64,000 nt of DNA from Ryuthela nishihirai (GCA_038380435.1 JAWZYU010000006.1:36830501-36894500), one strand, 5' to 3'. Shown: positions 33,059 to 42,600, counted from the first letter of the stretch. Notes: generated by a model not told the origin, from the sequence alone. A program made the numbers and translations.

Positions 33059-33790
33059 GCGGTGAATGCTTCAATAACGTACCAGCATCTTTATTTGGAG
33101 TTCTCAGGTTTCGAATCCCACCTTCATCTCTAGTGAGAGGGGGCGGGGGTGGCTCAGTCGGTAGCGCGCCAGGCTCGTAATCTGTAGTTCCCAGGTTCGA
33201 GTCCCAGCAGGGTCAGCGTTGAGATTTATCTCCGCAAAATTCCCCGCCCTGCCCACGGTCAGTAGGGGACACCGATGGGCTTGGAAAGGCCACCGTCCTT
33301 CGGATGGGACGTTCCAAGCCCATCGGACGTGGGGTTAAGCCGTGGCCCCGTGTGCGGGAGAGCCATACCCTATTTTAAAAACACACTGGATGGCCTTGAC
33401 GGGAGACTACCATCTGTCTCCCAACAGCTGTTCCAGTGGGTCTCCTCCCCCAAACTTCTCTGAGCCTTCGGGGTCCATGTGACCTGGCCATTTAGCCCAT
33501 GGTGTGGAAAAAAGTGCCGCTCAGAGGTAACCCAACCCAACCCATCTCTGTTGAGATCTCTGCTAAATCATTAATCTACCCTCGGTCAGAAAGGGGGCAC
33601 CTACGGTATTGTTAACGCCCCCCGTCCGTCAATTGGGACGTTAAGCAATGATCCCATTTATATGAGAGCTATATCTTATCTATAATACGTTGAAGACGCA
33701 ACTGATGGCCTTGACGGAAGGCTTTCGTCAGTCTTGTAACAGCTGTACAGCGGGTCCCCTTGCCCCAACCTTTCTTGAGGCCTTGAAGCA
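33059..33790 (+). mobile_element. SINE-A, old copy, split by a younger one
   Basis: The head, with B box CAGGTTTCGAATCCCACC, is at 33059-33138; the body resumes at 33557 with GGGACGTTAAGCAATG and reaches a worn 3' region near 33790. The younger copy lies just after the B box. Confidence 0.75.
33139..33542 (+). mobile_element. SINE-A nested in older SINE-A, with inverted micro-duplication
   Basis: The flanks are CATCTCTAGTGAGA (33125-33138) and CATCTCTGTTGAGA (33543-33556). Near 33311-33336 the body holds CCAAGCCCATCGG, the reverse complement of its own segment at 33272-33284, pasted between GGACGTT and TTAAGCCG. That is a template-switch signature. A deletion removes part of the GCACGTTAAAG box. 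Confidence 0.88.
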
Positions 33791-34529
33791 TTATTAGGCA
33801 TCTACCCAAGATTTTGTTTCTGGGTATTTAGCGGAGAATTTAGATTCAGGTAGGGAAGATTAAAATGATATTCTATACGGAATACACTGCTTTCCATAAA
33901 TTAAGGAAAATCCCTATGTTAAGTCAATGGGAAGCTAACGTCAAAGTTCTATAACTTCTAAAAAAAAATTTTTGTTTTGAAACCTGTAATTGCAGATAAA
34001 GATCACAATGAAATATATCAATAACTCGATTTTCAACAATATTCGTTCAGTATTTAATGAGTTATGAAAGTTTGAATATTTAGCGATAAGAATGCCAGTC
34101 ACAGAAAATGACTTCAGAAGTTAATTAAAACTTAGTAATAAGTATGGTATCAAAGTATTAAATATAATAAATGTGTATTTTAGAACTTTGTGTAGAGAAT
34201 TCTTTTGCTATTCACCTTTTTCGCTATTCATTTATATAAAGTCTTAAGACTGGCATTGCTGTTGTTAAATATTCAAACTTTCGTAACTCATTAAGTACTG
34301 TATGATTATTGTGGAAAATTGATATATTGATATTATTACAACAGATGAACGTGCTACAATGAACTTGTGATGTCTCGTCTTGATGCTCGCGTGAACTACA
34401 GCATGAGAATTACGTCACCAAACACTTCGAACGAACTTAAAAAACAAAGACTAAGAGAGTTATATGAAGAGGAATTGGAGTGTGAAGGAAAACGTAGTTT
34501 GTCTTCATCCGTGCACTAAATTATAAAAA

Positions 34530-34556
34530 AAAATGATTTCATTTGGAAATCATTTT
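34530..34556. repeat. Short inverted repeat in the solo LTR
   Basis: AAAATGATTTC and GAAATCATTTT flank a 5-base loop, a small perfect hairpin within the LTR. Confidence 0.6.
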
Positions 34557-34892
34557 TATTAAAATTATTTTTTTTATATGTGTTCGCGGGAGGTTAAATA
34601 AGTTTATTAGTCATTCTACATCACAGCTTAATTCATTAGTTTTTAGTCCCACTATTACGTTGTATCAGTCTTATTTATACTGCTTACATAAGGTGCACAA
34701 ATTAAAATTTTCTTTCATTCATCCACGTATTCATATCACATTATAATTATAAAGTTTGTAAAGCTTCACTCCTGGCTTGGACATTAGCACATGTTCCTTA
34801 TCATGCCACACTTGTCACTTTTTTCATTACCTTCCTATCACTATTAAATAGATAAATATAATATTCCTATCACTGTGAATAAATAAAATAGA

Positions 34893-35004
34893 ACCTCAAG
34901 GAGGACTATATGAAATCCCAATAGAAGAAAAAAAAAATCAAGCAACTGACATGGTTGAGTATATAGGTAAGACCAGCAGGCAATTTGCTACACGAGTAGA
35001 AGAA
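34893..35004 (+). pseudogene. GIY-YIG endonuclease fragment of Penelope-like element
   Basis: The frame gives EPQGGLYEIPIEE and then MVEYIGKTSRQFATRVEE, matching the GLYEIPC...YIGQTSR core of Penelope-type GIY-YIG nucleases: the first Tyr, the YIG and the following Arg are in place. The Cys-rich pair usual before YIG is absent. The frame runs into a SINE at 35005, and possible downstream residues (AKVIYAPTNQLQLDIAGQLY) lie past it near 35420-35485. The domain would nick target DNA. Confidence 0.7.
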
Positions 35005-35345
35005 TTGGGTTGTTTTACCTCTGAGCGGCACTTTTTTGCACACCATGGGCTAAATGGCCAGGTCACATGGACCCCGAAGGCTCAGAGAAGGTTGGGAGAG
35101 GGGACCCACTGGAACAGCTGTTGCGAGACAGATGGTAGCCTCCCGTCAAGGCCATCCAGCGTGTTCTTTAACGTGCACAGGGTATGGCTCTCCCACACAC
35201 GGAGCCACGGCTTAACGTCCCATCCGACGGACGGCGGCCTTATCCAAGCCCATCGGTGTCCCCTACTGCTACTGACCGTGGGCAAGGCGGGGAATTTTGC
35301 GGAGATAAATCTCAACTCTGATCCAGCTGGGACTCGAACCTGGGA
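35005..35345 (-). mobile_element. SINE-A, head truncated
   Basis: Tail and body are near-reference. The copy stops after the B box (GACTCGAACCTGGGA), so the A box is missing. No clean target duplication is visible. It breaks the GIY-YIG frame. Confidence 0.88.
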
Positions 35346-35524
35346 CTACACATTTGGGAAAGAGAATACAGCGTTTGGCGAAAGCAAGTAAAAAGATCCG
35401 AATTTAGTGACAAATTTTAATAAAGCTAAAGTAATATATGCTCCCACAAACCAATTACAATTGGATATAGCTGGGCAACTGTACATCTACCAAAATAGAA
35501 AAAAAAATGTATTAACGAAGATAT

Positions 35525-36002
35525 TGTTACGACAGAAGGAATCTGGCAACCGAAAGCAAAAAGTTTCAGCCAACGAATAAGAACTTTGGGAGAATTTCAA
35601 GAAGAACAGTGGAGCGTGTAACGGTCGTGTGTTGTAACGGTCTAGAGTTCGAAAATGGACGGTTAGCTGTTTTCAGACAGTGCGCGTTAAGTATAAAGAA
35701 TTATCTTTATGTGTTGTGTACGCGGGAAGTGTAAAAGTGGTATCTTTTATGTGTTGTGTACGCGGATGTTCAAGCGACATGGTAATCAAGTAAAAAGGTA
35801 ATATTTAGTGGAATAGACAGAGCTAATGTTGTGTGCTCTGCGCAGGAAGATTGATGACTTGTGTATGAATAATAGTTGATTTGTTAATAAGATACTTCAT
35901 CCATATTTTCTTTGTAACAATTTACCTTGTATTGAATTTGGTTTTGAAATATAGCTTTTAATACTCACGCTCAGTGGCTATCCATTTTTGTAATCCGCAA
36001 CA
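35525..36002 (+). repeat. 5' LTR
   Basis: 478 bases, TG...CA ends. It holds a short internal duplication of TATGTGTTGTGTACGCGG (about 35710-35768). Compared with the 3' LTR I count about seven differences, all in the first ~150 bases; the other ~328 bases are identical. Confidence 0.93.
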
Positions 36003-36004
36003 TT

Positions 36005-36022
36005 TGGTGTCAGAAGTGGGAT
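36005..36022 (+). promoter_or_regulatory. Primer binding site, probably for tRNA-Leu
   Basis: TGGTGTCAGAAGTGGGAT starts two bases after the LTR. Its complement would be a tRNA 3' end, ATCCCACTTCTGACA plus CCA, which fits an animal tRNA-Leu as I remember it. Confidence 0.75.
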
Positions 36023-36033
36023 AATTTAATTGA

Positions 36034-36894
36034 ATGCCTTTCACTAGAAGTATGGATGAGTTAATAAAGCTGATGACTGATATGAAAGCCGATATGGCTA
36101 CGCAGATGACTGATATGAAAGCCTATATGGCTACACAGATGACTGATATTAAAGCCGAAATAGCGACACAAAATAGTAAATTAGATGAAATAATCAGTCA
36201 AAATGATAAAATGAAAGCCGAAATGGCTACACAAAATAATGAAAAGGAAAAAGAGAAAGGCAACGCATATCAAAATGTGAATCCAAAACCAATGGGTGAA
36301 ATTTGCGAAATTAACAGCACTGGAGGTAACAGTATAGATGAACATAATGCTGATGTGGGAAAGAAACGATGCGGAACCAGAAAACATTCCAAGATTATTC
36401 GCTATCTGGAAAAGAAGCAATTTAGATTCAATTCGTTTTTACAAAATTCGACGGACAGGAGAAGCTCGCTGGGGCAGTGGCGTTCTGATGAAGCCTTCAT
36501 ATGGATTGAAGAGATCTCGAGAGAGATGGAGAAAGTGCGAGAGGACTGCGAGAGGAAGACTACAAAAGAATCGGATCTTCGCAAGAAAGGAGAATCTCGA
36601 AATGTGGATCTGCTACTGGAAATCAAGAAACGTAGAGATAGCGCAGATAATGCCTTTGACCACGCAACTACTGGTGATGCATGGCAGAGTGTCTATGTCG
36701 CTGGTGACATGTCTAGGAACGGTGAAGAACAATCACACAGATCAGAGAGCTGTGAGACTATACAGTACGCTTTGCACTTCAAAATATCTAGGTGTACAAG
36801 TCTGGCACGATCTGAAGAGAGATCCACACGAAAGGTATTCTATTCCTCGCCGTCAGCAAAATGCGTCATGACAATTATCGCAAAGGCAGAGTAA
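36034..36894 (+). pseudogene. Gag-like open frame, N-terminal coiled coil
   Basis: The 286-codon frame opens with four copies of an 11-residue repeat (TDMKADMATQM and variants), then a Lys/Glu-rich coiled coil. This is the kind of N-terminus seen in Gag proteins of arthropod gypsy-type elements. From about residue 110 the sequence is highly charged with no recognisable capsid or zinc-knuckle motif, and an alternative frame is also open (36338-36871), so a frameshift may lie between. I infer Gag mainly from position after the primer site. Gag would form the particle. Confidence 0.55.
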
Positions 36895-37436
36895 TGAGGG
36901 GGAACGAAACAGAGTTTAAGTTTCGCAGAGTGGTCCGAGTAAAGAAGAGGCGTCCATTCATCATAGATACAAAGTGCCATTCGACGTTACCGGGGAAGTC
37001 AGAGATTTTTCCGAAGCATATAGCCACACTCGAATCGTTTATAGAAAGTGGGGATTTAAGAAAGAAGAATTCCGAAGAATGGCTTAGAAGCGTTACAGAT
37101 GATGCTAGTAAAGGAGCTTAAGGCAGAAACAGTACTTCAAAGACTAACTTTCTGGATGAAACTAAGCCTCAGAGTTATGATCAGAGAGAAGTGAAGCCCT
37201 CAGATAATCTCAACGTTGCCATGCTGAATTTCTTTTCTGAACAGTCAATGTGCAGATTTGGACATTATAACCATTTAGATTATAAGGATATAGAAAAATT
37301 TTATCACGACTACAAGAGCTCTAAAGTGGACAATATCATGTTACAAAACTCGTCGCTGATCTCCAGAACGAACAATTTCGCAATCATGACTGATATTTCC
37401 CTGGCTAATTACAATGAGAGCTCCAAGAAAGTGAAT
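36895..37436 (+). other. Interior of unknown origin between Gag-like frame and thymidine phosphorylase
   Basis: A frame at 36861-37121 (Arg/Lys-rich, VKKRRPFIIDTK) and the first 82 codons of the frame at 37191 have no family I recognise. They could be degenerate gag/pol or further captured transcript. Confidence 0.4.
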
Positions 37437-38517
37437 TCGGAAGAAACAGCAACTATGACCTCCTCGGGTCATGTGTTTTGCTGGAGACCCGAGTGGCGCC
37501 ATCGGATGGTAGATAAACACAGCACAGGAGGTGTCGGCGACAAAGTGAGTCTTGTCTTGGCTCCTGCACTTGCTGCTTTAGGTCTCAAGGTACCTATGAT
37601 CTCCGGTCGTGCTCTCCAATTGACGGGAGATACTCTGGACAAATTGGAATCCATCCCTGGCTTCACAGTCGACTGCACTAAAGATAAAATCGAGCAGATG
37701 ATGGAAGACGTCGGATACTGCATCGTAGGATAGAGAGAGGAGCTGGTGCCAACAGATAAGGAGATTTACCGCTGCAAGGATCTGACGACTACCGTAGATA
37801 GCGTTCCTCTAATGATATGCTCAATTGTGTCCAAAAAGCTGGCTGAAGGAGTGTGCGCTTTGGTTTATGATGTTGAATTCAGAAAAGGAGCTGTTGATCT
37901 CATCAGTACAGAAGATTTTGCTGTTGATTTAGTTAGGAAAATGGTTGCAGCATCACAAGCTCGTGGAATGAAGAGTTCAGCTGTTATCAGCAACATGGAT
38001 TCACCTCTTGAAAACTCTGTTGACAACTCTCTGGAAGTGATGGAAGCTGTTCAGTGTTTCCTTGGTAACGGATCCTTGGAACTGCAAGAGCTTGTCGAAG
38101 AGTTAGGAGGAGAACTTCTGCGTTTGGTGAACATTGTGGATAATAGGGTAGATGAAGCATCACGTGTCCGCAAGGTTCTGCATAACGGCAATGCTTTGAA
38201 CAAGTTTCGTAACATGTTAATAGAACAAGGAGTATCTGAAGATGTTGCAAGCTGGCTATGTGAAGGTAAAACAGAAAAAATATTGCTAGCAGCCCGACAC
38301 ATCACTGATTTCACTTATACAGGAGAAACAGGTAAGGTTGTCGGATTAGAAGCTGCAGTTCTAGCAAGAGTATGGAAGGAGGAGATGGACCGAAGCGCTA
38401 AAAAGAATTATGGAGCTGATATTATGATTGTGAAGCACCTTGGGGATCAAATTGAATCAGGTGAAATATGGTTGAAGGTTCATCACGAAAGTTCTGAATT
38501 AAGTGAAAGTCAACTGA
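37437..38517 (+). pseudogene. TYMP: Thymidine phosphorylase fragment, intronless, captured cargo
   Basis: About 360 codons in one frame follow animal thymidine phosphorylase, which splits thymidine with phosphate into thymine and deoxyribose-1-phosphate. The active-site segment [14 protein letters not shown] is intact, including the Lys-His-Ser-Thr that bind phosphate and base. The family signature appears as [18 protein letters not shown], with two usual glycines replaced. Ser and Lys of ICSIVSKK match human Ser217 and Lys221, but the base-binding Arg (human 202) is Lys (RCKD), and the usual DVKFGG is DVEFRK. Roughly the first 100 residues (most of the helical domain) and the last ~30 are missing. 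TAG at 37731-37733 stands where Gln is usual, a single C-to-T change. No introns remain, so it is a cDNA copy. The same frame continues into the zinc-finger region's upstream part. Not functional as it stands. Confidence 0.93.
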
Positions 38518-38639
38518 CAAAAGGGTCAGACTGGAGGATGAAACTCGTCCCTAGATTTTATGTCACTAATGACTTTCATTCCTTGTTACTGTTGATAGAA
38601 TTAAAAATCCAAAGGAGAAAACTTTCGACAAAGAAGAAA

Positions 38640-38796
38640 ACTTTTTATAGGTTTTGCACGAAAACTCAGTCGATTCTTCTCTCTGCGGAGACATAAACGT
38701 GTTCACAAGGGCTATAGGCCTTACACGTATTATGTTTGTGGACGAGGCTTCAGTCAGAAAAGAAATCTACGTCATAATGAGATTCGCTTTCATTTT
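38640..38796 (+). pseudogene. Degenerate C2H2 zinc-finger segment
   Basis: In a different frame from the phosphorylase, codons read SLRRHKRVH, then the linker-like GYRPY, then VCGRGFSQKRNL and HNEIRFH. This is the pattern of one C2H2 finger end, a TGERPY-type linker and the next finger. The first Cys of the second finger is Tyr, and the His spacing is off by one, so metal binding is doubtful. It may come from a second host transcript or be chance-enriched decay; I favour a real zinc-finger origin because the H-linker-C-F-L order is kept. Confidence 0.6.
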
Positions 38797-38825
38797 GACA
38801 CAGACATGTGGTATATCGCATTCGT

Positions 38826-38936
38826 CGACGTCCAGCTACAAAGTGCAAGGTGGTTCACGTGGATCGTTTGGCCCCGTTTCATCGAAGAACTGAAGAAGCT
38901 TTGGAATCCAGAATTGTTCGGATTAACAAGACCTAG
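38826..38936 (+). pseudogene. C-terminal end of gypsy-type Pol
   Basis: Codons in the phosphorylase frame give KVVHVDRLAPFH, the conserved tail found after the integrase in many gypsy-type Pol proteins, then a Glu/Arg-rich end and TAG at 38934-38936, just before the purine tract. It shows that pol once filled the interior and that its middle was replaced. Confidence 0.8.
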
Positions 38937-38947
38937 GAAGGGGGCAG
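38935..38947 (+). promoter_or_regulatory. Polypurine tract
   Basis: AGGAAGGGGGCAG directly precedes the 3' LTR; such purine runs prime plus-strand synthesis. Confidence 0.75.
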
Positions 38948-39426
38948 TGTTACGACAGAAGGAATCTGACAACCGAAAGCAAAACGTTTCAGCCAACGAA
39001 TAAGAACTTCGGGAGAATTTGAAGAAGTCACAGTGGAGCGTGTAACGGTCGTGTGTTGTAACGGTCTAGAGTTCGAAAATGGACGGTTAGCTGTTTTGAG
39101 ACAGTGCGCGTTAAGTATAAAGAATTATCTTTATGTGTTGTGTACGCGGGAAGTGTAAAAGTGGTATCTTTTATGTGTTGTGTACGCGGATGTTCAAGCG
39201 ACATGGTAATCAAGTAAAAAGGTAATATTTAGTGGAATAGACAGAGCTAATGTTGTGTGCTCTGCGCAGGAAGATTGATGACTTGTGTATGAATAATAGT
39301 TGATTTGTTAATAAGATACTTCATCCATATTTTCTTTGTAACAATTTACCTTGTATTGAATTTGGTTTTGAAATATAGCTTTTAATACTCACGCTCAGTG
39401 GCTATCCATTTTTGTAATCCGCAACA
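38948..39426 (+). repeat. 3' LTR
   Basis: 479 bases, about 98.5% identical to the 5' LTR, followed by the ATAT target duplication. Confidence 0.93.
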
Positions 39427-39474
39427 ATATTAAATGCCAGTGCAGAGAGTATTTGGTATGGAAATACCAAATAG

Positions 39475-39856
39475 TGGGTTGGGTTGTTTTACCTCTGAGC
39501 GGCACTTTTTTGAACAACATGGGCTAAATGCCCAGGTCACATGGACCCCGAAGGTTCAGAGAAGGTTGGGGGAGGGGACCCACTGAAACAGCTGTTGAGA
39601 GACAGATAGTAGCCTCCCGTCAAACCATTCAGCGTGTTCTTTAACGTGCACAGGGTATGGATCTCCCGCATACGGGGCCACGGCTTAACGTCCCATCCGA
39701 CGGACAGCGGCCTTTCCAAGCTCATCGGTGTCCTCTACTGACCGCGGGCAGGGCGGGGAATTTTGCGGAGATAAATCTCAACGCTGACCCAGCTGGGACT
39801 CGAACCTGGGAACTGCAGATTACGAGCCTGGCGCGCTACCGACTGAGCCACCCCCG
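39475..39856 (-). mobile_element. SINE-A, full length
   Basis: The 8-bp duplication CCAAATAG lies at 39467-39474 and 39857-39864, inside the Penelope-like element. The left target copy is half of a small palindrome (ATTTGGTAT...ATACCAAAT). Confidence 0.9.
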
Positions 39857-40875
39857 CCAAATAGAGATAGGATGGTAAAGAAAACAGTGACAAGCGTTGG
39901 AATGATAAGGAACATGTGCTAATGTGCAAGCCAGGAGTGAAGCTTTACAAACTTTATAATTATAATTGCGATATGTATACGTGGGTGAATAGAAAAAAAC
40001 TTTTAATTTGTGCACCTCAAGAACGAAGTGTGTAGTGATTATCTTAAAAAATATAAATAAGACTGATACAGAGTAACAGTGGGACTAAAAACTAAGTTTA
40101 TTAGTGTTGATCCCGTTGGCGGACTGGTAAGAAAAAAAAGGATGCTTAGGACAATTAAAGTTGTGGCAGAGCAGGTTATATGTAAATCAAACAAGCAGGA
40201 CTGATCTCAACTTTTCTGTAAGAAGAGTTCATCAATTGATGCATAGTTATATTTAGTTTGTTTAGGAATTTGTAAGGTTATTCTTTATATATTGCAGGTT
40301 TGTTCACAGATATGATTGTACCACTTATCGACTGTTGTAAAAGCCTTATTTTTTCTCTGTAGGAATAGTAAAAAGTGCTTTGTTCTTCTGAAGGTTTATT
40401 TTTGTACTGATGAAGATTTGTGTTGATTGACTTTAGTTTACATGAATGTTTTTATTCATGCTTTTGTAATAAAGTACATTATTTTAGAATTATATTTGTT
40501 AAATACTATTTTTTTTAACTTACGCTCAATTTCCATCCGTTTCATTCATAACAATATATTTGATTGAGATCTTTATCTGCTATCACATTTTTCAAAACAA
40601 AAATATTTTAGAAGTTATAGAGATTAGACATTAGCCTCCCATTCACATAACATAGGGCTGTTCCTTAATTTATGGAGTACATGCACCAAAAATTGGTAGC
40701 TGATATCTTAATGTGATTTTTATTATTGGTTAACACAGAAGTGTAGCCCAAAGTGATGTGAATTTTAAAACACGCCACAGATGTGATCAAATGGTGTGAC
40801 GCGGGTCACTGATGTTCCAAGAATGAGATTGATTCAAAGCTGTCATTAGGCGCGAAATTTTTAACGATATAAATA

Positions 40876-42132
40876 AGCTCACCGGATAAAACATTAGTCA
40901 CCCCTGGTTGAATGTCACCTAATAGCACGTAACGCCTACGTGAGACCGGAGAACAGCCGAAATCCTGTCTGGCACGGATGCCACAAGTGTGCGGATGTAG
41001 TGCACATCAATATTCATCCACTCTTCCAGCAGCAAAAGCCGCAGTTCGGTCAGATTGGCCGGATGGCTGGGACGGCACTTCACTCGTTGCCCCCAAATAG
41101 TCCCACAAGTTTTCTACGGATTCAAATCCGGGGATTTCGCGGGTCAGTCGAGATGCTCGAAGGCTTCAGAGTGCTCGTCGTGCCAATCCGACACACTTCG
41201 AGCCCTGTACACGCGACAATTGTTGTCTTAGAAGACTGGGGTATCCTTCTGGTGTTCACTGTGGAGATGCTGCACAAAAGGAAACATGTGGTCGTCCAGT
41301 AACTCCATATAGTCCCTCTGGTGTGACGTCATCGCAACCAAAGGACCCATTTCCTCATGCATGAAACATCCCCAGAACATCACAGAGCCTCCTCCAGCTT
41401 GAACAGAAACTTGCACACAGTCCGCATGGAAGGCTTCATGCGGCTTATGATGTCGCATCGCCTCACATCATTCGAGTACAAGCAAAAACGTGACTCGTCC
41501 GACCAGATCACACGCTTCCAAGGGTCGACAATCCAGTCTTTGTGGCACCGCGCCCACTGTAACTGTGCATCCTTGTGCAGAGCTGTTAACACGGGTCTTT
41601 TCGGCGGTACTCTGCTCTAGATATCCATGGCATGCAGTTCGGAGTGTTCGTTCGGAAACAGCTTGTTGAAGGCCTGCATTGACTGACTGGAGCAATTCCA
41701 GCCTCGTTGCAAAGCGGTTTGCTCTAACAGTGTGTGACACACAGCGACAGTCCCTATTGGTGAGCACAGTCTTTCTGCCGCAGTTCTGATTAGCAGTGGA
41801 CTGTGATGTACGCCACTGCTGGAAGACCCTTTGGACAGTACGTTTCGACACACCTGCAAAGGCAGCACCTTCTTGCAAACTATGCCCTTTGGCTCGGCCA
41901 AACGCAATAACACCTTTTTGCCACTTATTCACATCTTTGGCGCAACCCATGTTTCACGGAGGAGCGACTAACACGCACATGGCACACAATCACTTCTTGT
42001 CATTGTATGAACCCCGTAGCGCACGGCACAGCTATTTGTAGGGCGCGTTTATTACTGGTGCGCCCTCTCTTGCTGTCGAACGGACGTAACCCTCTTACGG
42101 TGGGAGATGACTAATTTTTTGTTCAGTGAGCT
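40876..42132 (-). mobile_element. Tc1-like transposon, 1257 bp
   Basis: The ends AGCTCACCGGATAAAACATT and the complement of AGCTCACTGAACAAAAAATT form inverted repeats, each bordered by TA (40874-40875, 42133-42134). It carries a broken transposase on the minus strand. Confidence 0.88.
41000..41950 (-). pseudogene. Tc1-like DDE transposase, frameshifted
   Basis: The start at 41950 gives MGCAKDVNKWQKGVIAFGRA and a helix-turn-helix (SLQEGAAFAGVSKRTVQRVF). Frame changes follow, then the catalytic WSDESRFCLYSNDVRR (about 41450-41500), GGGSVMFWGCF, a degenerate FxDN region near 41220, and near 41120 PAKSPDLNP, the usual segment before the third acidic residue. The order equals a full transposase of about 330 residues, but at least three frameshifts or stops make it dead. 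It is a different Tc1 subgroup from the one at 18937-20314. Confidence 0.88.
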
Positions 42133-42139
42133 TATATTA

Positions 42140-42600
42140 TCTTTGTTGTGCCGCGATAAAGTAATTCTAGTACTAGGTGTAAAGCAATAAGATAAATATA
42201 GTACTAGGTGTTTCGCTATAAAGTAAATCTAGTACTAAGTGTTCTGCGATAAAGTAAATCTAGTATTAGGTGTTCCACGATATAGTAAATCTAGTATTAG
42301 GTGTTCTGCAATAAACAAAATCCAGTACTATGTGTTCCGTGATAAAGTAAATCTAGTATTAGGTGTAACGCGATAAAGTAAATCTAGTACTAGATGTGAC
42401 GCGAAAAACTAAATCTAGAACTGCGTGTGCTGCGATAAAGTACATCTAGTATTAGGTGCGACGCGATAAAGAAAATCTAGTACGGTGTGACGCGATAAAG
42501 TAAATATAGTACTAGTTATGCAACGATAAAGTAAATCTAGTACTAAGTGTGCCGTTATAAAATAAATCTAATAATTCATGTGCTGCAATGCGGCATCCAG
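42140..42600 (+). repeat. Minisatellite, 31-bp unit, ~15 copies
   Basis: The unit GCGATAAAGTAAATCTAGTA followed by CTAGGTGTTCC repeats with modest variation and starts within a few bases of the Tc1-like element's right end. Confidence 0.9.

Larger units (their letters stand above)
35525..39426 (+). mobile_element. LTR retrotransposon carrying captured thymidine phosphorylase
   Basis: It has two LTRs of 478 and 479 bases starting TGTTACGAC and ending CCGCAACA, a 4-bp ATAT target duplication (35521-35524, 39427-39430), a tRNA-type primer site and a purine tract. The interior is only about 2.9 kb. It begins with a Gag-like coiled coil and ends with the last codons of a gypsy-type Pol. Protease, reverse transcriptase, RNase H and most of integrase are absent; the space holds thymidine phosphorylase and zinc-finger segments. 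It is non-autonomous and would have needed enzymes from a relative. It is inserted in the Penelope-like element. Confidence 0.88.
34612..40093 (+). mobile_element. Penelope-like element with inverted terminal repeats
   Basis: Both ends carry the same ~200-base sequence in opposite orientation (about 34649-34819 and 39881-40093; shared text AGTTTTTAGTCCCACT at the outer edge and GGAACATGTGCTAATG inside). A 12-bp target duplication AAGTTTATTAGT flanks the whole (34600-34611, 40094-40105). Inside, the left part encodes a GIY-YIG endonuclease motif. Inverted terminal repeats and a C-terminal GIY-YIG domain are known Penelope-like features. The reverse transcriptase is missing. Two SINEs and an LTR retrotransposon lie within it. 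Confidence 0.72.
34334..40553 (+). mobile_element. Solo LTR (family 2), interrupted by Penelope-like element
   Basis: The start TATTACAACAGATGAACGTG and end TTCATTCATAACA parallel the LTR at 45349-46025. The 4-bp ATAT duplications (34330-34333 and 40554-40557) fit Ty3/gypsy integration. No internal gag or pol remains, so it looks like a recombined solo LTR. The LTR sequence itself occupies 34334-34611 and 40106-40553. Confidence 0.75.
33885..40690. mobile_element. Foldback/MITE-like element, copy 2 (outermost layer of nested stack)
   Basis: The left arm (about 33885-34100: CCATAAATTAAGGAAA, ATAACTTCTAAAA, AGTATTTAATGAGTTATG) returns reverse-complemented on the right, partly at 34252-34333 and partly at 40554-40690 because a solo LTR interrupts the right arm. 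The arms match the copy at 28690-29510. The type is inferred from structure only. Confidence 0.7.

Noticed and set aside
37437..38517. Bacterial deoA from an endosymbiont or contaminant
   Set aside because: Residue choices around [23 protein letters not shown] match animal TYMP as I remember it better than bacterial enzymes, and it lies inside a eukaryotic LTR element with matching LTRs.
37437..38517. Native host TYMP gene
   Set aside because: It has no introns, no N-terminal domain, an in-frame stop, and both sides are LTR-element sequence.
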